Source: Flavobacteriales bacterium
GTDB lineage: Bacteria > Bacteroidota > Bacteroidia > JACJYZ01
NCBI GenBank assembly: GCA_020635855.1
Contig: JACJYZ010000003.1
Location: 1-64,000 of the forward strand
Reading direction: 5' to 3'
DNA: 64,000 bases
Shown here: positions 44,890 through 52,276 of the stretch, piece by piece
Layout of the letters: each line of letters starts with the position of its first letter
Position numbering within the stretch: position 1 is the stretch's first letter
Notes under the pieces: generated by a model
What the model was told of the DNA's origin: nothing
Seen by the model: only the letters and a program-made list of their open reading frames with translations
Database searches by the model: none
Made by a program: the position numbers and the translations under genes

Positions 44890-45006
44890 CGCCTGTATGG
44901 CCTTGGTCGGTATGATTACTTCGACTTCGTGCGCGGATCTGGAAAAAACTTCCGGCTGTGCATCCCATTTATAGGAATTAGGACCTGTACAATGAATGGA
45001 ATCGGT

Positions 45007-45588
45007 TTACACAACCTGGGCAGGCGCATTCCTGACATCATCGTAAAACTTGGCCATGGTGATATGCACGTAAGGGATCAACCACAGGAGGCCGATAAAC
45101 AGAGTCAGTACGCAAAGGATGCCCAACAGGAAAAAACGCAGGCACAAAGTGAACATCTTCATTTTGTATCCGTCCATCATCTGCTTGCTTTTATTCAGTG
45201 CGTCGGATGGTTTGATGTCGGGTTCATCCGCGATGATGTAAAACACCAGCGAGTATCCGAGGCCGGCAATGATACCGGGAATGATCAACAGCAGGGACCA
45301 CAGGAAAATGTACAGCACCATCAGCAGGTAGGTCACGAGGGCATTCGAAAAGTTCTGGAAGCCCTGGAAAATGTCATCTAGTTTTGCCTCCCTTTCCCTG
45401 GATATGTTCAGCGAAAAGATGGCTGCTCCCAGGGTGAATGGTCCGCCCAGGATCAATGAAAGAAAGGGAATACTCCCGGCGGCTACTTCCAGGATTCCCA
45501 GGAGAAGGATGGTTCCGATGGCCAGGCCCCACTTTCCGTTGAGGGATGCGCGGGACAGGCTAAGAAGTTCTGAGTTTGATTTGCTCAT
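45007..45588 (-). CDS. DUF975-family membrane protein
   Basis: 193 residues with five or six hydrophobic spans (about 20-50, 82-108, 110-125, 148-175). The cytoplasmic start SKSNSELLSLSRASLNGKW, the loop around DDIFQGFQNFSNALVTYLL and the YSLVFYIIADEPDIKPSDAL motif are typical of DUF975 (PF06161). The family is widespread and of unknown function, probably an inner-membrane protein. Monocistronic. About 310 bases without visible features separate it from the divergent gene on its right. Confidence 0.8.
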   Translation of the reverse strand: MSKSNSELLSLSRASLNGKWGLAIGTILLLGILEVAAGSIPFLSLILGGPFTLGAAIFSLNISREREAKLDDIFQGFQNFSNALVTYLLMVLYIFLWSLLLIIPGIIAGLGYSLVFYIIADEPDIKPSDALNKSKQMMDGYKMKMFTLCLRFFLLGILCVLTLFIGLLWLIPYVHITMAKFYDDVRNAPAQVV

Positions 45589-45899
45589 GTGGTGGTGGTA
45601 TTGGTGATCTGGATTTTATGATTGCGAATCAATATATGAGTGGCAAAATAAGATACCCCGGTTTGGTAAGCAATATATTTTTTCCACAATTGATAGAGGG
45701 GTTTGCAGACGCATGATTACGGGTGTTTCCGCAATGAAATGCAGCAGGGATAGATTGTGTGGAATGCCCCATTGGTAAAACATATATGGTGTATGATGTT
45801 TTGAAACCATGCAAAATTCTTATGTGGCGTGAAATCGCGATTGCGGTCACCTTCTCCGCTTTTTCACTACATTCGGATCAACCAAGTAAACATCCACGT
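45589..45899. other. Intergenic region between divergent genes, nothing recognised
   Basis: AT-richer than its surroundings; an in-frame extension of the plus gene to 45759 looks non-coding. No repeat or hairpin of note was seen. Confidence 0.4.
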
Positions 45900-46580
45900 A
45901 TGAACACCCTGAACCTCCGAATGGCGGCTGTCCGCAAAAGAGCCATGCACGCTGCACTGATGATTGCCATGTGTTTTCCCACGGTGTTTGCCATGGCACA
46001 GGACACCTTTGAAGGGCACATCGAGTATGCCATCAAATACGTTGAAATGCCGGAGGAGATGAAAGGGTTTGAAAGCATGCTGCCTTCCACCATGCACATG
46101 CGCATCAAAGGAAAGAAAGCGCGGATCGAGCAAGATGTATTGGGTGGAAGCCAGGTGGTGGTTGCGGATGATGACAACAAAACGGGCTTTGTGCTGATGG
46201 ACATGATGGGACAAAAGATCGCCGTTCAACTGTCCAAAGAAGAGTTTGAGGCGGAGGAAGAGCAAAAGGAAAAACCCCAGATCAAATACCTGGAGGAAAC
46301 CAAAACCGTGGCTGGTTATACATGCCACAAAGCCATGGTTACCGATGCCAATGGCACCACCACGCTCTGGTATACCAAAGAGCTGGGCATGTTCAAACAC
46401 AAAGACTATGAGACATTAGACGGCTTTCCCCTCGAATATGAAACCGCCCAGAACAACATGCACCTGAACATGCAGGCCACCGTGGTAGAGAAAGGCAGCG
46501 TGGCCGACAACCTCTTCACCATCCCGGATGGATATCAGGTGATGTCCATGGATGACTTGAAAGGGATGATGGGGGAGTGA
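45900..46580 (+). CDS. DUF4412-like exported protein
   Basis: The start at 45900 (MNTLNLRMAAVRKRAMHAAL) gives a signal peptide ending V-F-A-M-A-Q at about 34; 226 residues. The mature part reads FEGHIEYAIKYVEMPEEM, then MHMRIKGKKARIEQ, MDMMGQKIAVQLS and KTVAGYTCHKAMVTDANG with LWYTKELG, the pattern of the DUF4412/GLPGLI-like family: two beta sheets with a central V-A-G-Y-x-C motif. Such proteins are probably outer-membrane or periplasmic and of unknown role. Met-rich throughout. The stop is followed at once by the GCATACAG repeat at 46581. Confidence 0.8.
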   Translation: MNTLNLRMAAVRKRAMHAALMIAMCFPTVFAMAQDTFEGHIEYAIKYVEMPEEMKGFESMLPSTMHMRIKGKKARIEQDVLGGSQVVVADDDNKTGFVLMDMMGQKIAVQLSKEEFEAEEEQKEKPQIKYLEETKTVAGYTCHKAMVTDANGTTTLWYTKELGMFKHKDYETLDGFPLEYETAQNNMHLNMQATVVEKGSVADNLFTIPDGYQVMSMDDLKGMMGE

Positions 46581-46614
46581 ATACAGCATACAGCAACAGC
46601 ATACAGCATACAGG
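46581..46614. repeat. GCATACAGC word repeat, copy 1
   Basis: ATACAGCATACAGCAACAGC followed by ATACAGCATACAGG starts at the base after a stop codon. The complement of the same word array occurs at 49514-49578 and again at 49952-50003. Confidence 0.75.
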
Positions 46615-46640
46615 GGCATCCTGCAAACCCGGGGTGTTGG

Positions 46641-47264
46641 ATGAGGATGGTGCATGTGTCTTTCTGTCCTGTGTCAACCTTCGCGCGTAAGTTTTCGAGT
46701 CAGGAACCGCAGCAACCGGGAAATCTAACAATAAATGATTTGAACAAAGGAAAATCTGCGAGCAAATATGTATGGATGCAGGTGTGGATGTGTTTTCTGG
46801 CTTGCACATATCCACGGGTGGGTGAAAACGAAATTGTAAGAATCGGGAACCTGATCTGCCTGAAAAGTGACAGTACGCCATATACGGGAGAACTGGTTGA
46901 GCATTTCAGCAATGGTGAGGTATCTTCTTCTTTTCATTACAAGGATGGAATGCAGTCCGGTACCTGGAGAATATACGGGTTCCAGGGTGAGGTGATTCAG
47001 GAAGGCGAATATGTACGTGATCCCGAAGTAGCATCCATACTAAAAAACCACGTCGCTTTTGATACATATTCTTTGTCGCGATGGAAGGAAGGTGATGTGA
47101 ACTTTGTTACCTTGGATATCCATATAAAGCGCAATGATGAATTGCCATTTGACAGCCTGTCAAATACCATTTACATGGAAGTGAGGGATCGGTTGGAGAC
47201 CGGGAATGTGGAAATACTTTTCAGTGGGGGAGATTCGATATTATATGCTTTCAGGAATTGGTGA
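46641..47264 (+). CDS. MORN/YwqK-like repeat protein, start uncertain
   Basis: The frame runs to 207 residues. The part that looks real starts near 46740-46776: a TTG at 46740 would give a lipoprotein-like leader (N-K-G-K-S-A-S-K, then a core ending C-F-L-A-C), while ATG at 46776 gives a shorter one. The mature protein contains a MORN_2-like unit (TPYTGELVEHFSNGEV, YKDGMQSGTWRIYG, GEVIQEGEYV), as in YwqK-type proteins, then a beta-rich tail. MORN_2 proteins are sometimes labelled antitoxins, but no partner toxin is seen beside it. Probably a small exported lipoprotein. Confidence 0.6.
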   Translation: MRMVHVSFCPVSTFARKFSSQEPQQPGNLTINDLNKGKSASKYVWMQVWMCFLACTYPRVGENEIVRIGNLICLKSDSTPYTGELVEHFSNGEVSSSFHYKDGMQSGTWRIYGFQGEVIQEGEYVRDPEVASILKNHVAFDTYSLSRWKEGDVNFVTLDIHIKRNDELPFDSLSNTIYMEVRDRLETGNVEILFSGGDSILYAFRNW

Positions 47265-48028
47265 TGGCGGAAAGGTTATAAATTCAACTGACGCTTTTCG
47301 TTTTTCGAATCATTAAAATAGCATATGCCACAGGGAAAGAAGTTGGACCCAGTTACAGTATAGCTTGGTGTCAATGAAGGTGGACGGTTAGGCGAAGGTT
47401 GCACCTTCGTCATTATCCCTGAGCACAGATTCCCATTTCGTTTTCCCTTTCAACGCGATACAGCTTTGGTTGGAAAAATGCGTGCGGTTGGGAACGATAG
47501 GGTGTGCGGCATAGCGCGATGGCGCCGTGCCGGATGGGCTTGTGCAGGGACGGTCCTGTGCGGCAAACATCCGGCGAAGGGCATCTATCGTTCTTGATTT
47601 TTTGGTTCTTTTTCATCAAGGAAAAACGAACAAAAAGCACTGTTACATGGTAGCTTGTCGCCAATGAAGGTAGGCGTTGGGCGAAGGTTGTACCTTCGTC
47701 TTTCTATCCTGTAGCATCCGCTACGTGATTGTTTCCGCAAATCAGAAACCAACCAAGCAGCCAAAGCGGCAGCCACAAAAAATATTAAAAAAATATGCGC
47801 AACCGAATAGTTGCATGTATATTTGCAACCGAATGGTTTCTTAATTCATTCGCTCATATCATGCGTTCAATGGCCATATTAATCCTTTTAACCACTAAGT
47901 CACAAAGACACAAAGGTCTGTTATGATATGAACAAACACCACGGAATTCCTTGGTGCCTTGGTGGCGATCTTTTGAATACTTGGCCTGCCGATCCTTCCT
48001 GAGGGTGGGTGGCTTTATACCGAAGTAC
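47265..48028. other. 764-base repeat-packed gap
   Basis: No gene seen. From left to right: GGCGAAGGTTGCACCTTCGTC hairpin (47392-47413); a 156-base repeat (47482-47637) shared with 56363-56517; a minus-oriented copy of the GCGGATGCTAC/CGAAGG element (47675-47727); and ACCACTAAGTCACAAAGACACAAAGG with a partial complement (47890-47966), a word pair known from intergenic DNA of many bacteria. Confidence 0.7.
47482..47637 (+). repeat. 156-bp dispersed repeat, copy 1
   Basis: Begins GTGCGGTTGGGAACGATA, passes GTGCGGCAAACATC and GGGCAT-TATCG, and ends in a T/A-rich hairpin (TTTTTGGTTCTTTTTC / GGAAAAACGAACAAAAA). The second copy at 56363-56517 has the same order; the last 47 bases of the copies are nearly identical. 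Confidence 0.85.
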
Positions 48029-48349
48029 ATGAGAAGAGACATTTACCAGGCCATAGCGGACCCCACACGGCGCGCCATCCTCAGCCTCATCGCCCTGCAG
48101 GCCATGACGCCGAATGCATTGGCCGAACAATTCGACACCACGCGCCAGGCGGTATCCAAACACCTCCGCATCCTTACGGAGTGTGACCTTGTTCGCCAGG
48201 AACAACGCGGACGTGAGATCTATTACCAGCTGCAGGTTGAGAAAATGAAAGAGATCGATCAATGGATCGACCAGTTCAGAAAAATATGGGAAACCAAATT
48301 CGATCAGCTCGACGACGTACTATCCACCCTTAAAAAGAAAAAGAAATGA
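48029..48349 (+). CDS. ArsR-family transcriptional repressor
   Basis: 106 residues from ATG at 48029; the longer frame upstream is repeat DNA. A winged helix-turn-helix covers the whole length: [20 protein letters not shown], then the recognition helix [13 protein letters not shown], and a wing with [12 protein letters not shown]. No metal-binding cysteines in the ELCVCDL position, so it is not a classical metal sensor; it belongs to the group paired with AHSA1 proteins. Its stop overlaps the start of the next gene (ATGA), a very common pair in Bacteroidota. It probably represses its own operon and releases DNA on an unknown signal. Confidence 0.9.
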   Translation: MRRDIYQAIADPTRRAILSLIALQAMTPNALAEQFDTTRQAVSKHLRILTECDLVRQEQRGREIYYQLQVEKMKEIDQWIDQFRKIWETKFDQLDDVLSTLKKKKK

Positions 48350-48855
48350 ACAAGCAACTGATTTCGGAATTCCTTGTCGACAAAGACAAGAAAACCATCA
48401 CCATCGAACGCGAATTCGATGCGGAACTGCCACTGGTATGGAATGCCTATACCCAACCCGAACTGCTCGCACGCTGGTGGGCGCCCAAACCCTGGCAGGT
48501 CAAAACCCGCATCATGGATTTCCGCGACGGCGGATCCTGGCATTATGCCATGGTGTCACCAGAAGGGCAGGAACACTGGTGCAGGATAAACTATCAAAAA
48601 ATCGTTCCGCAGGTCAGCTACACTGCCACCGATTGTTTTACCGATGCCGAAGGAAATGAAAACCACGAGATGCCCAGCTCCAACTGGTACATTACTTTCC
48701 ACAATCAAGGAGCCACCACCCTGGTAAGGAAACTCCTGTCGTTCGATGACCTCGCACAACTGGAGAACATCATTAAGATGGGCTTCAAGGAAGGCATCAC
48801 CATGACCATGGATGCGTTGAACGCGATGTTGCCGGAGTGGAAGAAGAAGGCCTGA
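48346..48855 (+). CDS. SRPBCC/AHSA1-domain protein
   Basis: 169 residues. Typical AHSA1-like START fold: [33 protein letters not shown] near the start, then [20 protein letters not shown] and a long last helix ([20 protein letters not shown]). The fold makes a hydrophobic cup for small lipophilic molecules or binds Hsp90-type partners; in bacteria the paired ArsR gene suggests ligand-linked regulation, but no ligand is known. Length and all key aromatic residues are normal. Overlaps the ArsR stop by four bases. Confidence 0.88.
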   Translation: MNKQLISEFLVDKDKKTITIEREFDAELPLVWNAYTQPELLARWWAPKPWQVKTRIMDFRDGGSWHYAMVSPEGQEHWCRINYQKIVPQVSYTATDCFTDAEGNENHEMPSSNWYITFHNQGATTLVRKLLSFDDLAQLENIIKMGFKEGITMTMDALNAMLPEWKKKA

Positions 48856-48950
48856 GGTTTGTCCTGATTTCTTCCTTTGTATAAAAACATGAGTGGAAAA
48901 TCCGTATCTTTTGACGAGGTGGGTATTTCCGCTCATGTTATATTGGATGT

Positions 48951-49481
48951 ATGAAGCAAGCAAAGTGGGTACTCGGGTTATGTGCTTTGGCAACAAATGT
49001 CTGCGGACAAACCCAGCAGCTGAAAGAGGCGGGATTGCAATTCGAACTGCCGAACGAGAAGTGGGAGGCCACGCCGGTGCAGGAGGATCATGGCATCACC
49101 GCATACATCTACAAGCGTGAGGCAATCACCGACCCCGACGGGTTGCAGGTTATTCCCAACATTGCGTTTGTGATCGAGTCAGTGCCGGATTCCACGGACG
49201 TGATCGTGTACTCCATGCAAAAGCGCATGAACATGCCTTTTGAAGTGAAGGAGGTGTTCTCGCACGACGACAAAAAAGCCAAACTCAAATACGATTTCGC
49301 GGTCGGTTATAAAGGGGTTTATAAAGATTCGCATGAACTCTTGCACACGATTTACGTGGTGCATCTCATCAATGGCAACAGCGGCGTGCAGGTGATCATG
49401 GATGCCACCAGCGAATTGTTCGATCAGTGCGACAAAGAATTCATCAAGGCTTTAAGGTCGATCGAGGCGGTCGGGAAATAG
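48951..49481 (+). CDS. Small secreted protein, unknown
   Basis: 176 residues with a signal peptide (MKQAKWVLGLCALATNVCGQ). The mature part contains KEAGLQFELPNEKWEATP and ends with VIMDATSELFDQCDKEFIKALRSI, the same plan as the PsbP-like/DUF1795-like small alpha-beta fold (central sheet and a final helix used by many exported proteins). The identity is only by pattern. Monocistronic. It lies about 95 bases after the AHSA1 gene and ends 32 bases before the TGTATGC repeat. Confidence 0.65.
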   Translation: MKQAKWVLGLCALATNVCGQTQQLKEAGLQFELPNEKWEATPVQEDHGITAYIYKREAITDPDGLQVIPNIAFVIESVPDSTDVIVYSMQKRMNMPFEVKEVFSHDDKKAKLKYDFAVGYKGVYKDSHELLHTIYVVHLINGNSGVQVIMDATSELFDQCDKEFIKALRSIEAVGK

Positions 49482-49513
49482 TCCGGGACTACAAATCCGA
49501 ACGAAGCCTATCC

Positions 49514-49578
49514 CTGTATGCTGTTGCCGTATGCTCTTGCTGTATGCTGTATGCTGTTGCTGTATGCCGTTGCTGTAT
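49514..49578. repeat. GCTGTATGC word repeat, copy 2
   Basis: Six to seven units of CTGTATGC / TGCTGT / TGCCGTTGC run up to the first base of the stop codon (TTA on the plus strand, 49578-49580) of the minus gene at 49578-49949. It is the complement of the array at 46581-46614. Confidence 0.75.
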
Positions 49579-49949
49579 TACTCTTCCACCTGCAACATCA
49601 CCAGTCGTTTGTTATCCATATCCATCCGGATGAAATACACATCATGCAGGATCAGCGATTTCAGCTCGATGACGTCGGTCACCATGTCCAGCACCACATC
49701 GCCGGACGGATCCATGACCTGTACCTGTGCCTTTCGTGTAAGCGCAACCCGACTTTCTTTCATGGACACTTTGTTGACCGTACCAGACTGAAAAGTAAAG
49801 GGTAGGGTATCGCTTTCAATGCCCAAGTTGGTTCGTGTGTGGACCACAAAAACCTGTGAAGTGTCCGTTTCCTGTGCAAGTGCGGATGTGCCGATCAAAG
49901 CCATCAGCAGCAGTGCCCGGAACGATCTTGTTATATTGAAGGATGCCAT
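49578..49949 (-). CDS. Small secreted protein flanked by repeats
   Basis: The start at 49949 (MASFNITRSFRALLLMALIGTSALAQ) gives a proper signal peptide; the frame is open for 64 codons upstream, but those translate repeat DNA and part of the region before the MbtH stop. The 97-residue mature protein is beta-rich (FVVHTRTNLGIESDTLPFTF, VALTRKAQVQVMDPSGDVV) and ends R-L-V-M-L-Q-V-E-E. Unknown family. Both ends touch the GCTGTATGC repeat: one copy against the stop, another (49952-50003) against the start, which also supplies the purine-rich AGCAAGAG just before the ATG. Confidence 0.6.
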   Translation of the reverse strand: MASFNITRSFRALLLMALIGTSALAQETDTSQVFVVHTRTNLGIESDTLPFTFQSGTVNKVSMKESRVALTRKAQVQVMDPSGDVVLDMVTDVIELKSLILHDVYFIRMDMDNKRLVMLQVEE

Positions 49950-49951
49950 CT

Positions 49952-50003
49952 CTTGCTCTTGCTGTATGCAGTTGCTGTATGCTCTTGCTGTATACAGTTG
50001 CCG
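49952..50003. repeat. GCTGTATGC word repeat, copy 3
   Basis: CTCTTGCTCTTGCTGTATGC-type units run from 3 bases upstream of the ATG at 49949 to within 6 bases of the MbtH stop at 50009. Third copy in 3.4 kb, again at a gene boundary. Confidence 0.7.
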
Positions 50004-50008
50004 CATCC

Positions 50009-50245
50009 TCACCCCGCCAGGTGATCCTTCGCCATTTCCTCCATTTTCTTCCTCAGCGACAAGGGCCGCATATCGGTCCACACTTCTTCGATGTAATCCA
50101 GGCATTCCTGTTTGGTGCCTTGTTTGCCGGCGGCATTCCACCCGAGGGGGACTTCCCGGTCGGCCGGCCAGATGTTGTATTGTTCTTCTGCATTCACGAC
50201 AACCTGGTATTGGATGCCGTCGTCTTCAGGATCTTCCCATGACAT
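50009..50245 (-). CDS. MbtH-like protein, orphan
   Basis: 78 residues carrying the whole MbtH signature: [22 protein letters not shown], then [20 protein letters not shown] with R. All conserved tryptophans and the N-E-E-Q-Y-S-x-W-P core are present in variant form (A-E-E-Q-Y-N-I-W-P). MbtH proteins bind and activate the adenylation domains of nonribosomal peptide synthetases. No NRPS, adenylation domain or phosphopantetheinyl transferase lies in the window; the neighbours are a small secreted protein and a GH16 enzyme. Either the partner lies elsewhere in the genome, or the protein has another client. Confidence 0.9.
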   Translation of the reverse strand: MSWEDPEDDGIQYQVVVNAEEQYNIWPADREVPLGWNAAGKQGTKQECLDYIEEVWTDMRPLSLRKKMEEMAKDHLAG

Positions 50246-50356
50246 GGCGATGAGGTTTTGGTTTGGAGGGAAAGGTAGGGGAAAATTGGAAGGGATGTGT
50301 CATATGGTCATGCAATGGGTGTCGGTAGAATGACACACAACATTGTAAAGGAATAT

Positions 50357-51430
50357 CTACTCCTTCACCCACCTTACACACTTCACTCCGTCCATACCTT
50401 CAATCATCACGTTGTACAATCCGGCCGGAAGATTTTCCGTGGGGAGGGTTGTGTGAAGATCGCCGGATGATCCGACCTGCAAGGTCTGTTCATGCACCAC
50501 CTGTCCGACCGAATTGATCATCCGTGCACGGTATATGCAATCACCCGCACTCTGCACATGCAACGTTGGATTGACATGATCACCGGCCGGGTTGGGGTAG
50601 AGCGTGGCGGTGAAGGCTTGCTGATCTTTTTGAGGAAGGGTGGTGGCCACCTGGTATACGCGCACGTAATCCACGAACATCGTATCCGGGAAAACAGTGG
50701 TGCCGTCGGGGTATCCGGGCCAGTTGCCGCCTACAGCCATATTCAGGATGATGAACTGGGGACTATGAAACTCTTCGGTGCTGTTGATGTTGTTGGAGAT
50801 GTTGCCCTCCCAGTATTGGGTGCCATCCAGGAACCAGCGGATGGCGGTGTTGTCCCACTCGATACCATACACGTGGTAGTCAGTGGCTGTGCAGGTGGTG
50901 TTGCCTCCGTACTGGGCATGGCCGTTGTTGTCCCAATGCATGGTACCGTACGTTTTCGTTTCGGTGTTGATGTGTTCCATGATGTCGATCTCCCCACACT
51001 TGGGCCAGCCCACCTGGGTGATGTTCTCGCCCAGCATCCAGAAGGCGGGCCAGATGCCTTTGCTTTGCTGCAGTTTGATGCGTGCCTCCACCTTGCCATA
51101 GGTCCAGTTCTGAAGGCCCTGCGTTTTCATTCGTGCAGAAGTGTAGTCGCTTCCTTTGTACGATTCTTTCCTGGCGATGATGAGCAGGTTGCCGTTGTGG
51201 GTGACGGCGTTCTCGGGGCGGTTGGAGTAGTATTCCCATTCGTTGTTACCCCATCCGCCGGCACCGGTTTCGAAAACCCAGTTGGCGGCATTGATGCTGT
51301 CGATGTCGAACTCATCCGACCAGACGAGTGACCAGGATTGGGCTTGTACGTTCGGGGCAATGAGCATCAGTGCAAACGACAGGACACGGACCAGAGGTCC
51401 GCGCCAGCGGGTGGGAAGGTGGTGTGGCAT
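50357..51430 (-). CDS. GH16 beta-glucanase (laminarinase-like), T9SS-sorted
   Basis: 357 residues: signal peptide 1-30 (ends V-Q-A-Q), GH16 domain about 32-262 with WSLVWSDEFDID at the start and the catalytic motif EIDIMEH (Glu147 nucleophile, Asp149, Glu152 acid/base), WPAFWMLG before it, and the beta-bulge methionine typical of laminarinases. The last 80 residues form a T9SS tail (ATLYPNPAGDHVNP, ending R-W-V-K-E). It should be a surface or secreted endo-beta-1,3(4)-glucanase acting on laminarin-like glucans. No SusC/SusD genes are adjacent, so this is not a full polysaccharide utilisation locus. The LytTR regulator lies 43 bases upstream. Confidence 0.92.
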   Translation of the reverse strand: MPHHLPTRWRGPLVRVLSFALMLIAPNVQAQSWSLVWSDEFDIDSINAANWVFETGAGGWGNNEWEYYSNRPENAVTHNGNLLIIARKESYKGSDYTSARMKTQGLQNWTYGKVEARIKLQQSKGIWPAFWMLGENITQVGWPKCGEIDIMEHINTETKTYGTMHWDNNGHAQYGGNTTCTATDYHVYGIEWDNTAIRWFLDGTQYWEGNISNNINSTEEFHSPQFIILNMAVGGNWPGYPDGTTVFPDTMFVDYVRVYQVATTLPQKDQQAFTATLYPNPAGDHVNPTLHVQSAGDCIYRARMINSVGQVVHEQTLQVGSSGDLHTTLPTENLPAGLYNVMIEGMDGVKCVRWVKE

Positions 51431-51473
51431 GCTGCCAATGTAAGATGAAAAGGCACGGATTACAAATCTGAAC

Positions 51474-52229
51474 CTATAACCGGAGCCGGGAGAGGCGGTT
51501 CAGCAATTCACCCTTTTTGCGGCGGGAAACCTCCACATGGTTTCCGTCGCTCATCAATACATAACCGCCATCACCCTTTACATATTTAACCACATGGTTC
51601 AGGTTGATCAGGTAAGAGTTATGGATGCGAAAAAAATTCAGGTCAGACAGCAATTCCTCGTATTCCTTCAGGATGCGTGAAACAACCAGCCTGCTTCCGT
51701 TGGTCAGCGAGATCTCGGTGCAGCTTTCCATGGCTGTGCATCTGACAATCTCATCGGTATGTACCATCTGCAATCCGTCGAATGTGGGCACCGCAATCTT
51801 GGCCGATTTTCCCTTGGCTTGCAGGTTGGCCAGGAGAAGTTCAAGGTCGGATGAACGGAAGGAGGCGGAAGCTTGCTTTTGCTTCATCTTTTCCACCGCG
51901 GCGATGAGTTCATCGGGATCCACGGGCTTCAGGATGTAATCCAGCGCACTGTACTTGATGGCCTTGATCGCATAGTGATCGTAAGCAGTGACAAACACCA
52001 CGCCGAATGTGGGCTCCTTTATTTTTTCGAACAACGTGAACCCATTCTGGAAGGGCATTTCAATATCCAGGAATATCAGGTCCGGGTTATGTTCTTCAAT
52101 GGCTTTCAAGGTGCTGCTCACCGAATCGCAGTGTGCGGTTACTTTCACGTCAGCGCAATAGGTGGAGATGAGATGATCCAGGGTGATCCTGCTTTTCTCT
52201 TCGTCGTCAACAATCAGTGTTTTTAGCAT
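51474..52229 (-). CDS. LytTR-family response regulator
   Basis: 251 residues. Receiver domain 1-120: acidic pocket VDDEE at 8-11, phospho-acceptor Asp55 in LIFLDIEMP, Thr in FVTAYD and Lys in YILKPVD. A LytTR DNA-binding domain spans about 148-250 (IAVPTFDGLQMVHTDEIVRC, FFRIHNSYLINLNHV, VEVSRRKKGELLNRL). All phosphorylation residues are present. It follows the sensor kinase by 47 bases on the same strand, so the two are a cognate pair. Targets are unknown; LytTR regulators bind pairs of 9-12-base direct repeats upstream of their genes, which I could not identify here. Confidence 0.93.
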   Translation of the reverse strand: MLKTLIVDDEEKSRITLDHLISTYCADVKVTAHCDSVSSTLKAIEEHNPDLIFLDIEMPFQNGFTLFEKIKEPTFGVVFVTAYDHYAIKAIKYSALDYILKPVDPDELIAAVEKMKQKQASASFRSSDLELLLANLQAKGKSAKIAVPTFDGLQMVHTDEIVRCTAMESCTEISLTNGSRLVVSRILKEYEELLSDLNFFRIHNSYLINLNHVVKYVKGDGGYVLMSDGNHVEVSRRKKGELLNRLSRLRL

Positions 52230-52276
52230 AAGGCGTATTCAAAATATCAGTATCCGTTTGTCATTCCTTGTGTGCT

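Noticed and set aside
46641..47264. Toxin-antitoxin pair around the MORN_2-like protein
   Set aside because: No toxin-like gene lies beside it; the repeat alone does not make it an antitoxin.
49578..50141. 187-residue reading of the small secreted gene
   Set aside because: The first 64 residues translate repeat DNA and overlap the MbtH gene; the signal peptide begins at 49949.
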